Below, piece by piece: positions 35,216 through 43,489 of a stretch of 54,687 nucleotides of DNA. The notes beneath the pieces are model-generated. The model searched no databases and had not been told where the DNA came from. It saw nothing but the letters and a program-made list of their open reading frames with translations. The position numbers and the translations under genes are program-made. Source of the DNA: an uncultured Lacinutrix sp. Its GTDB lineage: Bacteria > Bacteroidota > Bacteroidia > Flavobacteriales > Flavobacteriaceae. The DNA lies in assembly GCF_947500325.1 (NCBI RefSeq), contig NZ_CANMRQ010000023.1:1-54687 (forward strand), read 5' to 3'. Each line of letters begins with the position of its first letter. The first letter of the stretch is position 1.

Positions 35216-35854
35216 ATGCAATTAAAAATGAATTATCTAATAATGTTATTAACGTTTGTTTTTATTTCGTGTTCGAGTAAAACAAATATTAACGAGGATA
35301 TTAAAGTTGTTAATAAAGTATATAACTCTATACTAATACCTAAATATGTTCCTGCACCTCCACCAATATATAAAAATAGTGATAGTATAGAGCCACTTAA
35401 AAAGGTTGATTTTTCTAATATAGAGAAAATTAAATACGCTATATACAAGAAGTTTGTAAATTCTAAAATTGAAAATATTCCAAATAAATTTAGAGTTTAT
35501 AAGTCAGAAAAACTATTTGAACATATTAACCTAAGTGAAAAAGAGTATGTCTTATTGCAAAATTTGAATAATAATTCTGAGGGTTTTATAAACATAGAAG
35601 CATTTAAAAAACTAAATAAAGAAGATATAATTTTTGTAGAACAACAATTTATAAATAGAGAAGAGAAAAAAGAAAGTGGAATTGATGGTGTTGTGAGTTT
35701 TTCTAAAGTTTCTTTTTCATCTGAAAAAGATAAAGCAGTAGTAGCTGTAGGTGTTTATCGTTCTGGTTTAGACTCAAGCTATACACTTTATCTTTTAGAG
35801 AAAAAAGATAATAATTGGCAGATAAAGAGTTTCAAAGTTATTTCCGTTTCTTAA
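35216..35854 (+). CDS. Unknown lipoprotein B (34.5-35.8 kb pair)
   Basis: 212 residues from ATG 35216, or 208 from ATG 35228, which gives a more compact signal (MNYLIMLLTFVFISC, lipobox FISC). The mature part has PKYVPAPPPIYKNSDS near the front and a C-terminal beta region KDKAVVAVGVYRSGLDSSYT then LYLLEKKDNNWQIKSFKV, similar in layout to the end of lipoprotein A. No recognised domain. Probably an outer-membrane or periplasmic lipoprotein; a distant paralogue of A is inference from the shared C-terminal pattern. Confidence 0.65.
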   Translation: MQLKMNYLIMLLTFVFISCSSKTNINEDIKVVNKVYNSILIPKYVPAPPPIYKNSDSIEPLKKVDFSNIEKIKYAIYKKFVNSKIENIPNKFRVYKSEKLFEHINLSEKEYVLLQNLNNNSEGFINIEAFKKLNKEDIIFVEQQFINREEKKESGIDGVVSFSKVSFSSEKDKAVVAVGVYRSGLDSSYTLYLLEKKDNNWQIKSFKVISVS

Positions 35855-35867
35855 TTTAATAATTATA

Positions 35868-35904
35868 ACAAAAAACCACAAGGAAAAACCTTGTGATTTT
35901 TTGT
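35868..35904 (+). terminator. Terminator before cyoE
   Basis: Stem CACAAGG (35877-35883) with CCTTGTG (35889-35895), loop of five A, flanked by an A-run and a T-run, so it can act on both strands. It overlaps the presumed -33 region of cyoE. Confidence 0.8.
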
Positions 35905-35933
35905 TATAAATCTACTTTTACAGCGTATCTTTG
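35900..35933 (+). promoter_or_regulatory. cyoE promoter: TTTG and TATCTTTG
   Basis: TTTG at 35900-35903 and TATCTTTG (TAnnTTTG) at 35926-35933, 22 bases apart. The start codon lies 26 bases downstream. Confidence 0.5.
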
Positions 35934-35959
35934 CAAAAGCAAAAAAAACAGGTACTGTT

Positions 35960-36853
35960 TTGGGAAGAACGTCATCAACACCAATAGAACACAATTGGAT
36001 TTCAGATTTTAAAGAAATCACAAAAATGCGTTTAGCATTAAGCGTGGTGTTTTCTTCAGTAGCAGGTTATTTACTTGGTGTAGAAACTGTTAATTTCACA
36101 ACATTAATATTATTAGCTTTTGGTGGTTATTTTATGGTTGGTGCTTCTAACGCCTATAACCAAATTATAGAAAAAGACCTTGATGCTCTAATGGATAGAA
36201 CAAAAAATCGTCCTATTCCTGCTGGTCGCATGACTGTAAGAACGGCATTTATTATTGCTACCATTTTTACTGTTTTAGGAATTACTATATTATATAGTAT
36301 TAATCCACAAACAGCTATGTTTGGTGCTGTTTCTATATTTTTATACACTTGTGTCTATACGCCTTTAAAAACAAAAACCCCATTGGCTGTTTTTGTTGGG
36401 GCTATTCCAGGTGCTATACCATTTATGCTAGGTTGGGTAGCTGCGTCTAACGATTTTAGTATTGAGCCTGGAGTATTATTTGCACTACAATTTTTTTGGC
36501 AATTCCCACATTTTTGGGCTATAGGTTGGTTTTTGTATAACGATTATAAAAAAGGGGGCTTCTTTATGTTGCCTACAGGTAAACAAGATAAAGGAACTGC
36601 AGTACAAACTATTAGTTATACGGTTTGGACCATTTTAGTGTCTATCGTTCCTGTTTTTGGAGTCACTGGACAATTAAAATTAACAATTGTTTCGGCAGTT
36701 ATTGTTTTTGGAGCAGGACTATTTATGCTGTACTATGCGATTCAGTTGTTTAAAAAAATGACAGAAAAATCGGCTAAGCAATTAATGTTAGCAAGTGTTT
36801 CTTATATCACATTTATACAAATTGTTTACGTTATAGATAAATTTATTAGATAA
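35960..36853 (+). CDS. cyoE: Protoheme IX farnesyltransferase (heme O synthase)
   Basis: 297 residues with about eight or nine membrane helices. UbiA-type prenyltransferase that adds a farnesyl group to heme b to make heme O for the oxidase. The prenyl-diphosphate motif is NQIIEKDLDALMDRTKNRPIP (residues 67-87), and a second acidic region includes NDYKKGGFFMLP. The start is TTG 35960 (MGRTSSTPIEHNWISDFKEI); the first ATG, at 36027, would delete the conserved ISDFKEITK leader to helix 1. The oxidase subunit III gene follows after 3 bases. Confidence 0.95.
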   Translation: MGRTSSTPIEHNWISDFKEITKMRLALSVVFSSVAGYLLGVETVNFTTLILLAFGGYFMVGASNAYNQIIEKDLDALMDRTKNRPIPAGRMTVRTAFIIATIFTVLGITILYSINPQTAMFGAVSIFLYTCVYTPLKTKTPLAVFVGAIPGAIPFMLGWVAASNDFSIEPGVLFALQFFWQFPHFWAIGWFLYNDYKKGGFFMLPTGKQDKGTAVQTISYTVWTILVSIVPVFGVTGQLKLTIVSAVIVFGAGLFMLYYAIQLFKKMTEKSAKQLMLASVSYITFIQIVYVIDKFIR

Positions 36854-36856
36854 GTT

Positions 36857-37438
36857 ATGGATTTAACTCAAGGCACATTAGAAGAGAAGAATGAACGTGC
36901 AAAGAAGATGATGCTATGGTTTGGCCTTATTTCTTTGTTCATGTCTTTTGCTGGATTAACAAGTGCAGTTATTATTAGCCGAACAAGACCAGATTGGTCA
37001 GACGATTTACAATTACCACAAATTTTTCTGTACAGTGTTTTTGTTATTATAGCAAGTAGTATCACATTTATTATCGCTAAACGCGCATTAAAAAGCGGAA
37101 ATAGAGCAATGACATCATTGTTTTTAATACTAACACTAGTATTAGGAACTGTTTTTATATTTATGCAATTTGAAGGGTTTAATACCTTAATTAATTCTGG
37201 GTATTATTTAACAGGAGAAACAAGTAATCCAAAAGCATCTTTTATATTTTTAATTGCTTTTGTACATATTTTACACGTTGCAGTTGGACTATTTTGCCTG
37301 CTAGTTGTAATTTATAATCATTTTAAACAAAAATATATAGCTAACAAAATGTTAGGGTTAACCTTAGCAGGTACATTCTGGCATTTTATTGATATACTGT
37401 GGGTGTTTCTATATTTACTACTCTATTTTGTAGCCTAG
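36857..37438 (+). CDS. Cytochrome c oxidase subunit III family protein (short form)
   Basis: 193 residues, five membrane helices, typical of the short subunit III-like proteins. Signatures are RAKKMMLWFGLISLFMSFAGL, FAFVHILHVAVGLF-like AFVHILHVAVGLFCLLVVIY and the final GTFWHFIDILWVFLYLLLYF. It is an accessory membrane subunit of a heme-copper oxidase and sits between cyoE and a second, longer subunit III, the usual pair in Flavobacteriaceae. Confidence 0.9.
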   Translation: MDLTQGTLEEKNERAKKMMLWFGLISLFMSFAGLTSAVIISRTRPDWSDDLQLPQIFLYSVFVIIASSITFIIAKRALKSGNRAMTSLFLILTLVLGTVFIFMQFEGFNTLINSGYYLTGETSNPKASFIFLIAFVHILHVAVGLFCLLVVIYNHFKQKYIANKMLGLTLAGTFWHFIDILWVFLYLLLYFVA

Positions 37439-37539
37439 ATTTTAAGTAGAAAAACGCATGCAAAAAAAAGAAATAATTAATCATATTAAATAGGGCTTAA
37501 AAATTACACTTTAACATTTCTTTAGAAGAAGAAAATGAT

Positions 37540-37547
37540 TATTTTTG
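37540..37547 (+). promoter_or_regulatory. -7 box (TATTTTTG) before the second oxidase subunit III gene
   Basis: It matches TAnnTTTG and lies 30 bases before the ATG at 37578. A TTG inside it (37545) opens the frame but cannot be both promoter and start. Confidence 0.45.
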
Positions 37548-37577
37548 TGCCATATTAAAAAAAACGAATCCAACTAT

Positions 37578-38576
37578 ATGAACACTACAGTTGCAACTAC
37601 TGAAACAGAAACTAAAACTTGGGGTGGTGGAAACCAACCATTAAAAGCAAGTTACGGGAAAATGATGATGTGGTTTTTCATCGTTTCCGATGCTTTAACC
37701 TTTTCAGGTTTCTTAGCTGCTTATGGTTTTTCAAGATTTAAATTTATTGATTCTTGGCCTATTGCAGATGAAGTTTTTACTCACGTACCATTTTTTCATG
37801 GTAATTATCCAATGATTTATGTAGCGTTTATGACGTTTATATTAATTATGTCTTCTGTAACTATGGTATTAGCTGTAGATGCTGGTCACCATATGAAAAA
37901 GAATGCTGTAACATGGTATATGTTCTTAACCATTATTGGAGGTATTATATTTGTTGGTTCTCAAGCTTGGGAATGGGGAACATTTATTAAAGGTGATTAT
38001 GGTGCTGTACAAACTAAAGGAGGTAATATTCTTCAATTTGGTGAGTACAAAACTATAGATGGTGAAAAAGTATTTAAAAGAGTTGCTGTAAAAGATTTTA
38101 CGCATGCAACAGAAAAATATAGAACAGAGCACGAAAGAAAGAATGGTTTATGGTTTGTTCAAGAAAGTACGCTTCCTGAATATTCAGTAGAAGAAGTTTA
38201 TGCTGGTTTAGCAGCAAATGAAAATGTATTAGTAAGGACTCAAATTATTAATGAAGAAGGAGAAAAAACGGTATTATCTAGAGCAGAGTCTTTAAAGCAA
38301 ATTAAAGACAACGGTAAACTAGTAGTGCATGGTGCTAATCTTCAAGTTAACGAATATGGTTCGCCATTATTTGCAGATTTCTTTTTCTTTATTACTGGAT
38401 TTCACGGATTTCACGTATTCTCTGGAATTGTAATTAACATTATTATCTTTTTCAATGTTATTATTGGTACTTACGAAAGACGTAAGAACTATGAAATGGT
38501 TGAGAAAGTAGGGTTATATTGGCACTTTGTAGATTTAGTTTGGGTATTTGTATTCACATTCTTCTACTTAGTATAA
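37578..38576 (+). CDS. Cytochrome c oxidase subunit III, long form with soluble insert
   Basis: 332 residues from ATG 37578. Three N-terminal helices (MMMWFFIVSDALTFSGFLAA; IYVAFMTFILIMSSVTMVLA; YMFLTIIGGIIFVGSQAWEW) are followed by a hydrophilic insert of about 110 residues (roughly 137-262). The last helices follow (FADFFFFITGFHGFHVFSG and LYWHFVDLVWVFVFTFFYLV) with conserved His. The insert does not resemble standard subunit III and I do not recognise it. Subunits I and II are not in the window. A 63-base gap leads to the subunit IV gene, so the block is probably co-transcribed. Confidence 0.9.
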   Translation: MNTTVATTETETKTWGGGNQPLKASYGKMMMWFFIVSDALTFSGFLAAYGFSRFKFIDSWPIADEVFTHVPFFHGNYPMIYVAFMTFILIMSSVTMVLAVDAGHHMKKNAVTWYMFLTIIGGIIFVGSQAWEWGTFIKGDYGAVQTKGGNILQFGEYKTIDGEKVFKRVAVKDFTHATEKYRTEHERKNGLWFVQESTLPEYSVEEVYAGLAANENVLVRTQIINEEGEKTVLSRAESLKQIKDNGKLVVHGANLQVNEYGSPLFADFFFFITGFHGFHVFSGIVINIIIFFNVIIGTYERRKNYEMVEKVGLYWHFVDLVWVFVFTFFYLV

Positions 38577-38639
38577 TTTTTAAAAGTATTATTATCATTT
38601 TCTTTAAAAAAGGAAATCTATATAAAAGCATATTAAAAC

Positions 38640-39020
38640 ATGGCACACGAACATAAATTAGAAATATTTAGAGGTTTATTAAAGTTTAAATCTAACACTC
38701 AAAAAATTTGGGGTGTTTTAATTTTTCTTTCTCTTGTTACAGCAGTAGAAGTTGTTTTAGGTATTTACAAGCCTGAGTCATTAATGTCTCAAGTTCTTGG
38801 AATGAAAGGCCTTAACTGGATATTTATTATACTTACTATTGTAAAAGCATATTATATTACATGGGATTTCATGCACATGCGTGATGAAACTAAAGCGTTA
38901 AGACGCATGGTAGTATGGACTGCAATTTTCCTTATCTGCTATTTAATATTTATCCTTTTACAAGAAGGAGGATATATTGAAAGCGTTTATACAGACGGAT
39001 ATGTAAAACGTGATTTTTAA
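38640..39020 (+). CDS. Cytochrome c oxidase subunit IV family protein
   Basis: 126 residues, three membrane helices (KIWGVLIFLSLVTAVEVVLGIY; GLNWIFIILTIVKAYYITWDF; VVWTAIFLICYLIFILLQEGGY). The pattern with KAYYITWDFMHMRDE matches the prokaryotic COX4 family, a small accessory subunit that stabilises the oxidase. It follows the long subunit III and precedes a terminator, ending the structural part of the cluster. Confidence 0.88.
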   Translation: MAHEHKLEIFRGLLKFKSNTQKIWGVLIFLSLVTAVEVVLGIYKPESLMSQVLGMKGLNWIFIILTIVKAYYITWDFMHMRDETKALRRMVVWTAIFLICYLIFILLQEGGYIESVYTDGYVKRDF

Positions 39021-39068
39021 TTAAAATCACCTCTGCTTTACTATAAAAGTAAAGCGTTAAAAGATAGT

Positions 39069-39101
39069 AAAAGGTGGTTTATTTAAACCACCTTTTTTAT
39101 T
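39069..39101 (+). terminator. Terminator after the oxidase subunit IV gene
   Basis: Stem AAAAGGTGGTTTA (39069-39081) with TAAACCACCTTTT (39084-39096), then a T-rich run. A separate hairpin without T-run lies at 39035-39055 (GCTTTACT/AGTAAAGC). Confidence 0.87.
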
Positions 39102-39114
39102 TTTGTACCTATAA

Positions 39115-39122
39115 TAAATTTG
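39115..39122 (+). promoter_or_regulatory. -7 box (TAAATTTG) for the oxidase-assembly genes
   Basis: It matches TAnnTTTG and ends 7 bases before the ATG at 39130, so the mRNA is nearly leaderless. Confidence 0.45.
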
Positions 39123-39129
39123 AATTTAT

Positions 39130-39864
39130 ATGAGTGAAAAGCAGACTAAAAAATACATCATCTTAGGCGTATTATTTTTCTTACCAGTAGCCTTTTTACT
39201 CATGTTGTATCCTTCAACAAATAACTATAATGTATTAGATATAGTTAAAGAGGAAGTCTTAGATATTTCAAATTTATCATCTGTTACTAATTCAGAAGTT
39301 CTGCTTAAAGATCATATTACTGTTTTAGGCTTTTTAGGAAGTAATCCAGAATCTAAAATTGTAGAAGCATCCAATTTAAAAGAACTTATTTATAATAAGT
39401 TTAAAGGCTTTAAAAAGTTTCAAGTCGTAATGCTGGTGTCTCAGGATGCTGTGGAAGAAACGAAACGATTAATACAAGAACTAAATAAATACAGCGAGCA
39501 TAAGTATTGGCATTTTGTTTATGCTAGTGAGAGCGATATGAATAAGTTGTTTAATAGTTTAAGATCAAGTTTGCGTTTAGATGGTTCTTATGCTACTAGT
39601 AGTGTTTTTGTTATTGATAAAGAATTAAACCAGCGAGGTAGATTAGACGATAGAACTAAAAAAGAAATTGAAGCAGAAGATAAAATTAGACCTTTAACGG
39701 CTTATAATGCTTTAGAAGTTTCAATAATTAAAAACAAATTAGCTGCTGAAGATATGCGTGTTCTATTAGAAGAATATAGAAAGTCTGGTAGAAATAAGAT
39801 AGATTCATCAAATAGAAGAGCTAAAGAGTTAAATCCAGATAAAGAAACAGATGAAAAAGAATAA
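39130..39864 (+). CDS. Membrane-anchored thioredoxin-fold-like protein of the oxidase cluster
   Basis: 244 residues. One N-terminal membrane helix (YIILGVLFFLPVAFLLMLY, about 9-28), then a periplasmic domain with a thioredoxin-like pattern (HITVLGFLGSNPESKIVEA ... FQVVMLVSQDAVEETKRLIQE ... SSVFVIDKELNQRGRLDDRTKKEIE). No CxxC is present, so it is not a disulfide reductase or a copper-binding SCO. The last 14 bases overlap the SCO gene. Position suggests help in oxidase maturation, probably with SCO; this is inference and the family has no name I recognise. Confidence 0.7.
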   Translation: MSEKQTKKYIILGVLFFLPVAFLLMLYPSTNNYNVLDIVKEEVLDISNLSSVTNSEVLLKDHITVLGFLGSNPESKIVEASNLKELIYNKFKGFKKFQVVMLVSQDAVEETKRLIQELNKYSEHKYWHFVYASESDMNKLFNSLRSSLRLDGSYATSSVFVIDKELNQRGRLDDRTKKEIEAEDKIRPLTAYNALEVSIIKNKLAAEDMRVLLEEYRKSGRNKIDSSNRRAKELNPDKETDEKE

Positions 39865-40606
39865 CTATTCATACATCAGTATAGCTTTTATTATTTTATT
39901 ATTCGGTATTATTTTTATCCCAAAAATAGTAAATAGAGTAAAGGATAATAAAGTGGTTGTTAATAATGAAAACCGAAGCAAGCCGGCAGCAAAATTTACT
40001 GAAGAAGAAAAGAAGGCATCTGCTTTATCGTTTATTAAAATAGAAGGAGAGCCTAAAAAAGTGCCAGATTTTAGTTTTACCAATCAAGATGGTAAAACGA
40101 TAACACAAGAGGATTATCTAGGTAAAGTTTATGTTGTGGAGTTTTTCTTTACTACATGTCCTACTATTTGTCCAAGAATGAATAGAAATTTAGTATCTGT
40201 TCAAGACGTGTTTAAGGATAATAAAGATTTTGGAATAGCATCATTTTCAATTATGCCTGCTACAGATACTCCTGAGATTTTAAAAGCTTATGCTGAAAAT
40301 TATGGGGTTACTAATCCTAATTGGAATTTAATGACAGGGGAGCAAGAAAAGATTCATGCTTTAGCTAATACAGGTTTTAATATTTACGTTGGAGATGTAG
40401 AAGACGGAGAATTAGGTTTTGCGCATTCAGGCGATTTTGCTTTAATAGATAAAAATGGTTTTATTCGTTCGCGTACAGATGACTTTGGAAACCCTAAAAT
40501 ATTCTATAAAGGGATTATTAGTGAAAAAGAAAAAACGGATGAAGATGGTAATAAACAAGAAATTACCATGCTAAAAGAAGACATTAAAATACTTTTAAAC
40601 GAGTAA
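39851..40606 (+). CDS. SCO1/SenC family copper chaperone for cytochrome c oxidase
   Basis: 251 residues. N-terminal membrane anchor (YISIAFIILLFGIIFIP), then a thioredoxin-fold domain with the copper-binding CPTIC motif (Cys103, Cys107) in FFFTTCPTICPRMN and the distal His192 in GFAHSGDFALID. SCO proteins deliver copper to the CuA site of oxidase subunit II. It overlaps the preceding gene by 14 bases and is 18 bases before the DUF420 gene, consistent with an assembly operon. Confidence 0.94.
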   Translation: MKKNNYSYISIAFIILLFGIIFIPKIVNRVKDNKVVVNNENRSKPAAKFTEEEKKASALSFIKIEGEPKKVPDFSFTNQDGKTITQEDYLGKVYVVEFFFTTCPTICPRMNRNLVSVQDVFKDNKDFGIASFSIMPATDTPEILKAYAENYGVTNPNWNLMTGEQEKIHALANTGFNIYVGDVEDGELGFAHSGDFALIDKNGFIRSRTDDFGNPKIFYKGIISEKEKTDEDGNKQEITMLKEDIKILLNE

Positions 40607-40624
40607 TTACACTGAGAGTAAAAT

Positions 40625-41173
40625 ATGAGTACACAAGAAAATATACAAGACGAAAAGAAATACAATAAATGGATTGTAATATTATCTATATTTATTCCAG
40701 TAGCAGTAGCAGGTTTGTTTGCTGTTAAATTAAAAGACTTGGGCATTGATGTAGAGCCATTAACTTTTTTGCCGCCAATTTATGCTGCTATTAATGGTTT
40801 AACAGCTGTTGTTTTAATTATTGCTGTTTTAGCGATTAAGAAAGGAAATAGAAAATTGCATGAACGATTAATGAAGTTTGCAATTACCTTATCAGTAGCA
40901 TTTTTGCTTATGTATATTGCGTATCATATGACCAGTGATTCTACTAAGTTTGGTGGAGAAGGAACGATTAGATATGTTTATTTTTTTATTTTACTAACGC
41001 ATATTTTATTGTCCATTGTTGTTATTCCATTTGTGTTAATTACCTATGTTAGAGCGATTACAAATAACTTTGAACGCCATAAAAAAATTGCAAAAATTAC
41101 ATTTCCATTATGGTTGTATGTAGCAGTTACTGGTGTTATAGTATATTTAATGATATCGCCTTACTATATCTAA
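40625..41173 (+). CDS. DUF420 family membrane protein
   Basis: 182 residues with five membrane helices and conserved His at loop ends (KLHERLMKFAI, AYHMTSDSTKFGG, LTHILLSIVVIPF, ERHKKIAKITFPLWLYVAVTGVIVYLM). DUF420 proteins, including CtaM of Bacillus and Staphylococcus, are linked to heme-copper oxidase assembly. The position after SCO supports that here. Confidence 0.9.
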   Translation: MSTQENIQDEKKYNKWIVILSIFIPVAVAGLFAVKLKDLGIDVEPLTFLPPIYAAINGLTAVVLIIAVLAIKKGNRKLHERLMKFAITLSVAFLLMYIAYHMTSDSTKFGGEGTIRYVYFFILLTHILLSIVVIPFVLITYVRAITNNFERHKKIAKITFPLWLYVAVTGVIVYLMISPYYI

Positions 41174-41210
41174 ATATGTTATTTATAGCGTGCAAAGAAT
41201 CTTTTAAGTT

Positions 41211-41426
41211 ATGAAAGCAAAAGCCATTGTATTTCTTTTTTCTTTTCTCTTTTTTCTAAAGAGTAATGCACAATGCGCAATGTGCAGAGCTGTATTAGAA
41301 AGTGAAGAAGGTATGGGCACAGCAAAAAGTATAAATGATGGTATTATATATTTAGCTGCAATACCGTATATCTTAGTTTTTGGTGTAGGTTATTATATAT
41401 ATCGCAAGTATTTTAAGGTTAAATAA
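41211..41426 (+). CDS. Small membrane protein with N-terminal CAMC motif, end of the oxidase cluster
   Basis: 71 residues. A signal peptide (AIVFLFSFLFFLKSNA) is followed at once by QCAMCRAVLESEEGMG, so a CxxC sits at the very start of the mature protein. One membrane helix (GIIYLAAIPYILVFGVGYYIY) and a short basic tail follow. The Cys pair could bind metal or be redox-active in the periplasm, and the location suggests a part in oxidase maturation. It resembles unnamed proteins I recall at the same place in other flavobacteria; function unknown. Confidence 0.72.
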   Translation: MKAKAIVFLFSFLFFLKSNAQCAMCRAVLESEEGMGTAKSINDGIIYLAAIPYILVFGVGYYIYRKYFKVK

Positions 41427-41564
41427 GAGCTTGCCAAATAGGTTGTGTTATTCTAATTTTTTCTTTTTAACATATATTTTACAAAATTCCTGTAACAATT
41501 TTTGTCCTTTGTAGTCTAATGAATATGATGTAATAGAAACATCAATCAAAAAAACCGACCAATT

Positions 41565-42266
41565 ATGCTGAAAATCAATAAGCTTCACAAGTCTTATCCA
41601 ATAGGTGATTCCAGTTTACATGTTTTAAAAGGTATAGATCTTTCTGTCGAAAGTGGAGAGATGGTAGCTATTATGGGATCTTCAGGATCTGGAAAATCGA
41701 CATTACTTAATATTATTGGAATGTTAGATGAAGCAGATGAAGGAGAATATGTTTTAGATAATGTGCCTATTAAGAATTTAACAGAAAAGAAAGCTGCAAT
41801 TTATCGTAATAAGTTTCTTGGTTTTATTTTTCAATCTTTCAATTTAATCAATTATAAAAATGCATTAGATAACGTTGCTTTGCCATTATACTATCAAGGT
41901 TTAAAACGTAAAGAACGCATTGAAAAAGGATTATTCCATTTAGAAAAAGTAGGTTTAAGAGATTGGGCAGATCATTTGCCAAATGAATTATCTGGTGGGC
42001 AAAAACAACGTGTAGCAATTGCAAGAGCTTTGGCTGCAAATCCTAAATTATTACTTGCAGATGAGCCTACGGGAGCATTAGATACTAAAACGTCACATGA
42101 GATTATGGAATTTATCCAGTCTTTAAACGATGAAGGTAAAACAATATTAATGGTAACACATGAAGAAGATATTGCTAATATGTGTAAACGTATTGTGCGT
42201 CTTAAAGATGGTGTTATTATGGAAGATACATTTGTTGAACAAGTAAGAGCATCTCAATATGTTTGA
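41565..42266 (+). CDS. ABC exporter ATPase, MacB/LolD type
   Basis: 233 residues. Walker A GSSGSGKST, Q-loop FIFQSFNLI, signature LSGGQKQRVAIARALA, Walker B LLLADEPTGALD and switch His in VTHEED. The type pairs with FtsX-like permeases. It overlaps the first permease gene by 8 bases. With two permeases, an adaptor and TolC it forms a complete tripartite exporter, MacAB-TolC-like. Substrate not evident from sequence. Confidence 0.94.
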   Translation: MLKINKLHKSYPIGDSSLHVLKGIDLSVESGEMVAIMGSSGSGKSTLLNIIGMLDEADEGEYVLDNVPIKNLTEKKAAIYRNKFLGFIFQSFNLINYKNALDNVALPLYYQGLKRKERIEKGLFHLEKVGLRDWADHLPNELSGGQKQRVAIARALAANPKLLLADEPTGALDTKTSHEIMEFIQSLNDEGKTILMVTHEEDIANMCKRIVRLKDGVIMEDTFVEQVRASQYV

Positions 42267-43488
42267 TAGAGACCTTTGGAGGGAAATATTTCAAAGTATT
42301 AACATGAACAGAACCAGAAGTTTACTTTCTGGATTTACTGTTGCATTTGCAATATTGCTATTCGCAATACTCTTTGGTGTAGCTAACGGACTTCAAAATA
42401 CTTTTGCGGAAGCTTTTGTTGATGATGCATCAAATTCTATATTTATTAGAGCAGGTAGAACAACTAAGGCTAGTAATGGTTTACAGGCAGGAAGACGCAT
42501 TCAATTTAAAAATAAAGATTACGATTATATAAAGGAAGAGTTTGGAGATAAAGTGCAATATATTACTTCAAGATTATATAGAAATGTAAATGCTTCTTTT
42601 AGAAATGAGAAAAATAGTTATACAGTAAGAGCTTGTCATCCAGATCACCAATACTTAGAAAATACAAAAGTTACTTATGGTCGTTTCCTTAATCAGTCAG
42701 ATATGGAAAATAAGACAAAAGTAGTTGTTATTGGTCGTTTGGTTGAAGAGGATTTGTTTATAAAGACAACACCTGTTGGAAAATATATTAATCTTAGTGG
42801 CATTCAATATAAGGTCGTTGGTGTTTTTGAAGATGATGGTGGCGATAATGAAGAAAGACTAATATATATGCCGTTAACAACTGCTCAACAAGTTTATGGT
42901 AATAATGATTATGTAGATCAAATTAATTTAACATATAATCCAAATTTAAAATTTGATCAAGCTCTTGATTTTAGTAATCTTATTACAGAAAAGCTAAAAG
43001 ATAGATTCTCTGTAGCTTCAAGTGATCAAAGAGCCATTAGAGTAAGGAATTTAGCTAATGAGGCTCAGGCTATAAATCAAATGACTACCGGTTTAGGTAT
43101 TATTATTTTAGTTATTGGCTTTGGTACACTAATAGCGGGAGTTGTTGGTATAAGTAATATTATGATTTTTATTGTTAAAGAGAGAACAAAAGAAATAGGG
43201 ATTCGTAAAGCTTTAGGAGCATCTCCAAAATCTATCGTTTCTATTATTTTAATAGAGTCTATTCTAATTACTTTAATAGCTGGTTTTGTTGGTTTATTTA
43301 TAGGTATGGGAGTTGTAGAATTGGCAGGTCCAAGCTTAGAAAAATACTTTATAAAAGATGCAGGTGTAAGCACTTCTACTATTATAGGAGCTACTTTTAC
43401 ATTAATTGTAGCTGGTGGAATTGCGGGTTATTTACCAGCAAAAAAAGCATCACGTATTAAACCTATTGTAGCATTAAGAGACGACTAA
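42259..43488 (+). CDS. ABC exporter permease 1 (MacB/FtsX type)
   Basis: 409 residues. One N-terminal helix (SGFTVAFAILLFAILFGVANGL), a periplasmic MacB_PCD domain (about 50-260) and three C-terminal helices of the FtsX domain (IIILVIGFGTLIAGVVGISNI; IILIESILITLIAGFVGLFIG; TLIVAGGIAGYLPAKKASRI) with VKERTKEIGIRKALGASP. It starts within the ATPase gene and ends 1 base before permease 2, so a heterodimeric permease is likely. Confidence 0.92.
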   Translation: MFDRDLWREIFQSINMNRTRSLLSGFTVAFAILLFAILFGVANGLQNTFAEAFVDDASNSIFIRAGRTTKASNGLQAGRRIQFKNKDYDYIKEEFGDKVQYITSRLYRNVNASFRNEKNSYTVRACHPDHQYLENTKVTYGRFLNQSDMENKTKVVVIGRLVEEDLFIKTTPVGKYINLSGIQYKVVGVFEDDGGDNEERLIYMPLTTAQQVYGNNDYVDQINLTYNPNLKFDQALDFSNLITEKLKDRFSVASSDQRAIRVRNLANEAQAINQMTTGLGIIILVIGFGTLIAGVVGISNIMIFIVKERTKEIGIRKALGASPKSIVSIILIESILITLIAGFVGLFIGMGVVELAGPSLEKYFIKDAGVSTSTIIGATFTLIVAGGIAGYLPAKKASRIKPIVALRDD

Positions 43489-43489
43489 T

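Noticed and set aside
37545-37577. Upstream TTG start extending oxidase subunit III by 11 residues
   Set aside because: The TTG lies inside a -7 promoter box and the extra residues (CHIKKNESNY) do not resemble the family; ATG 37578 is used instead.
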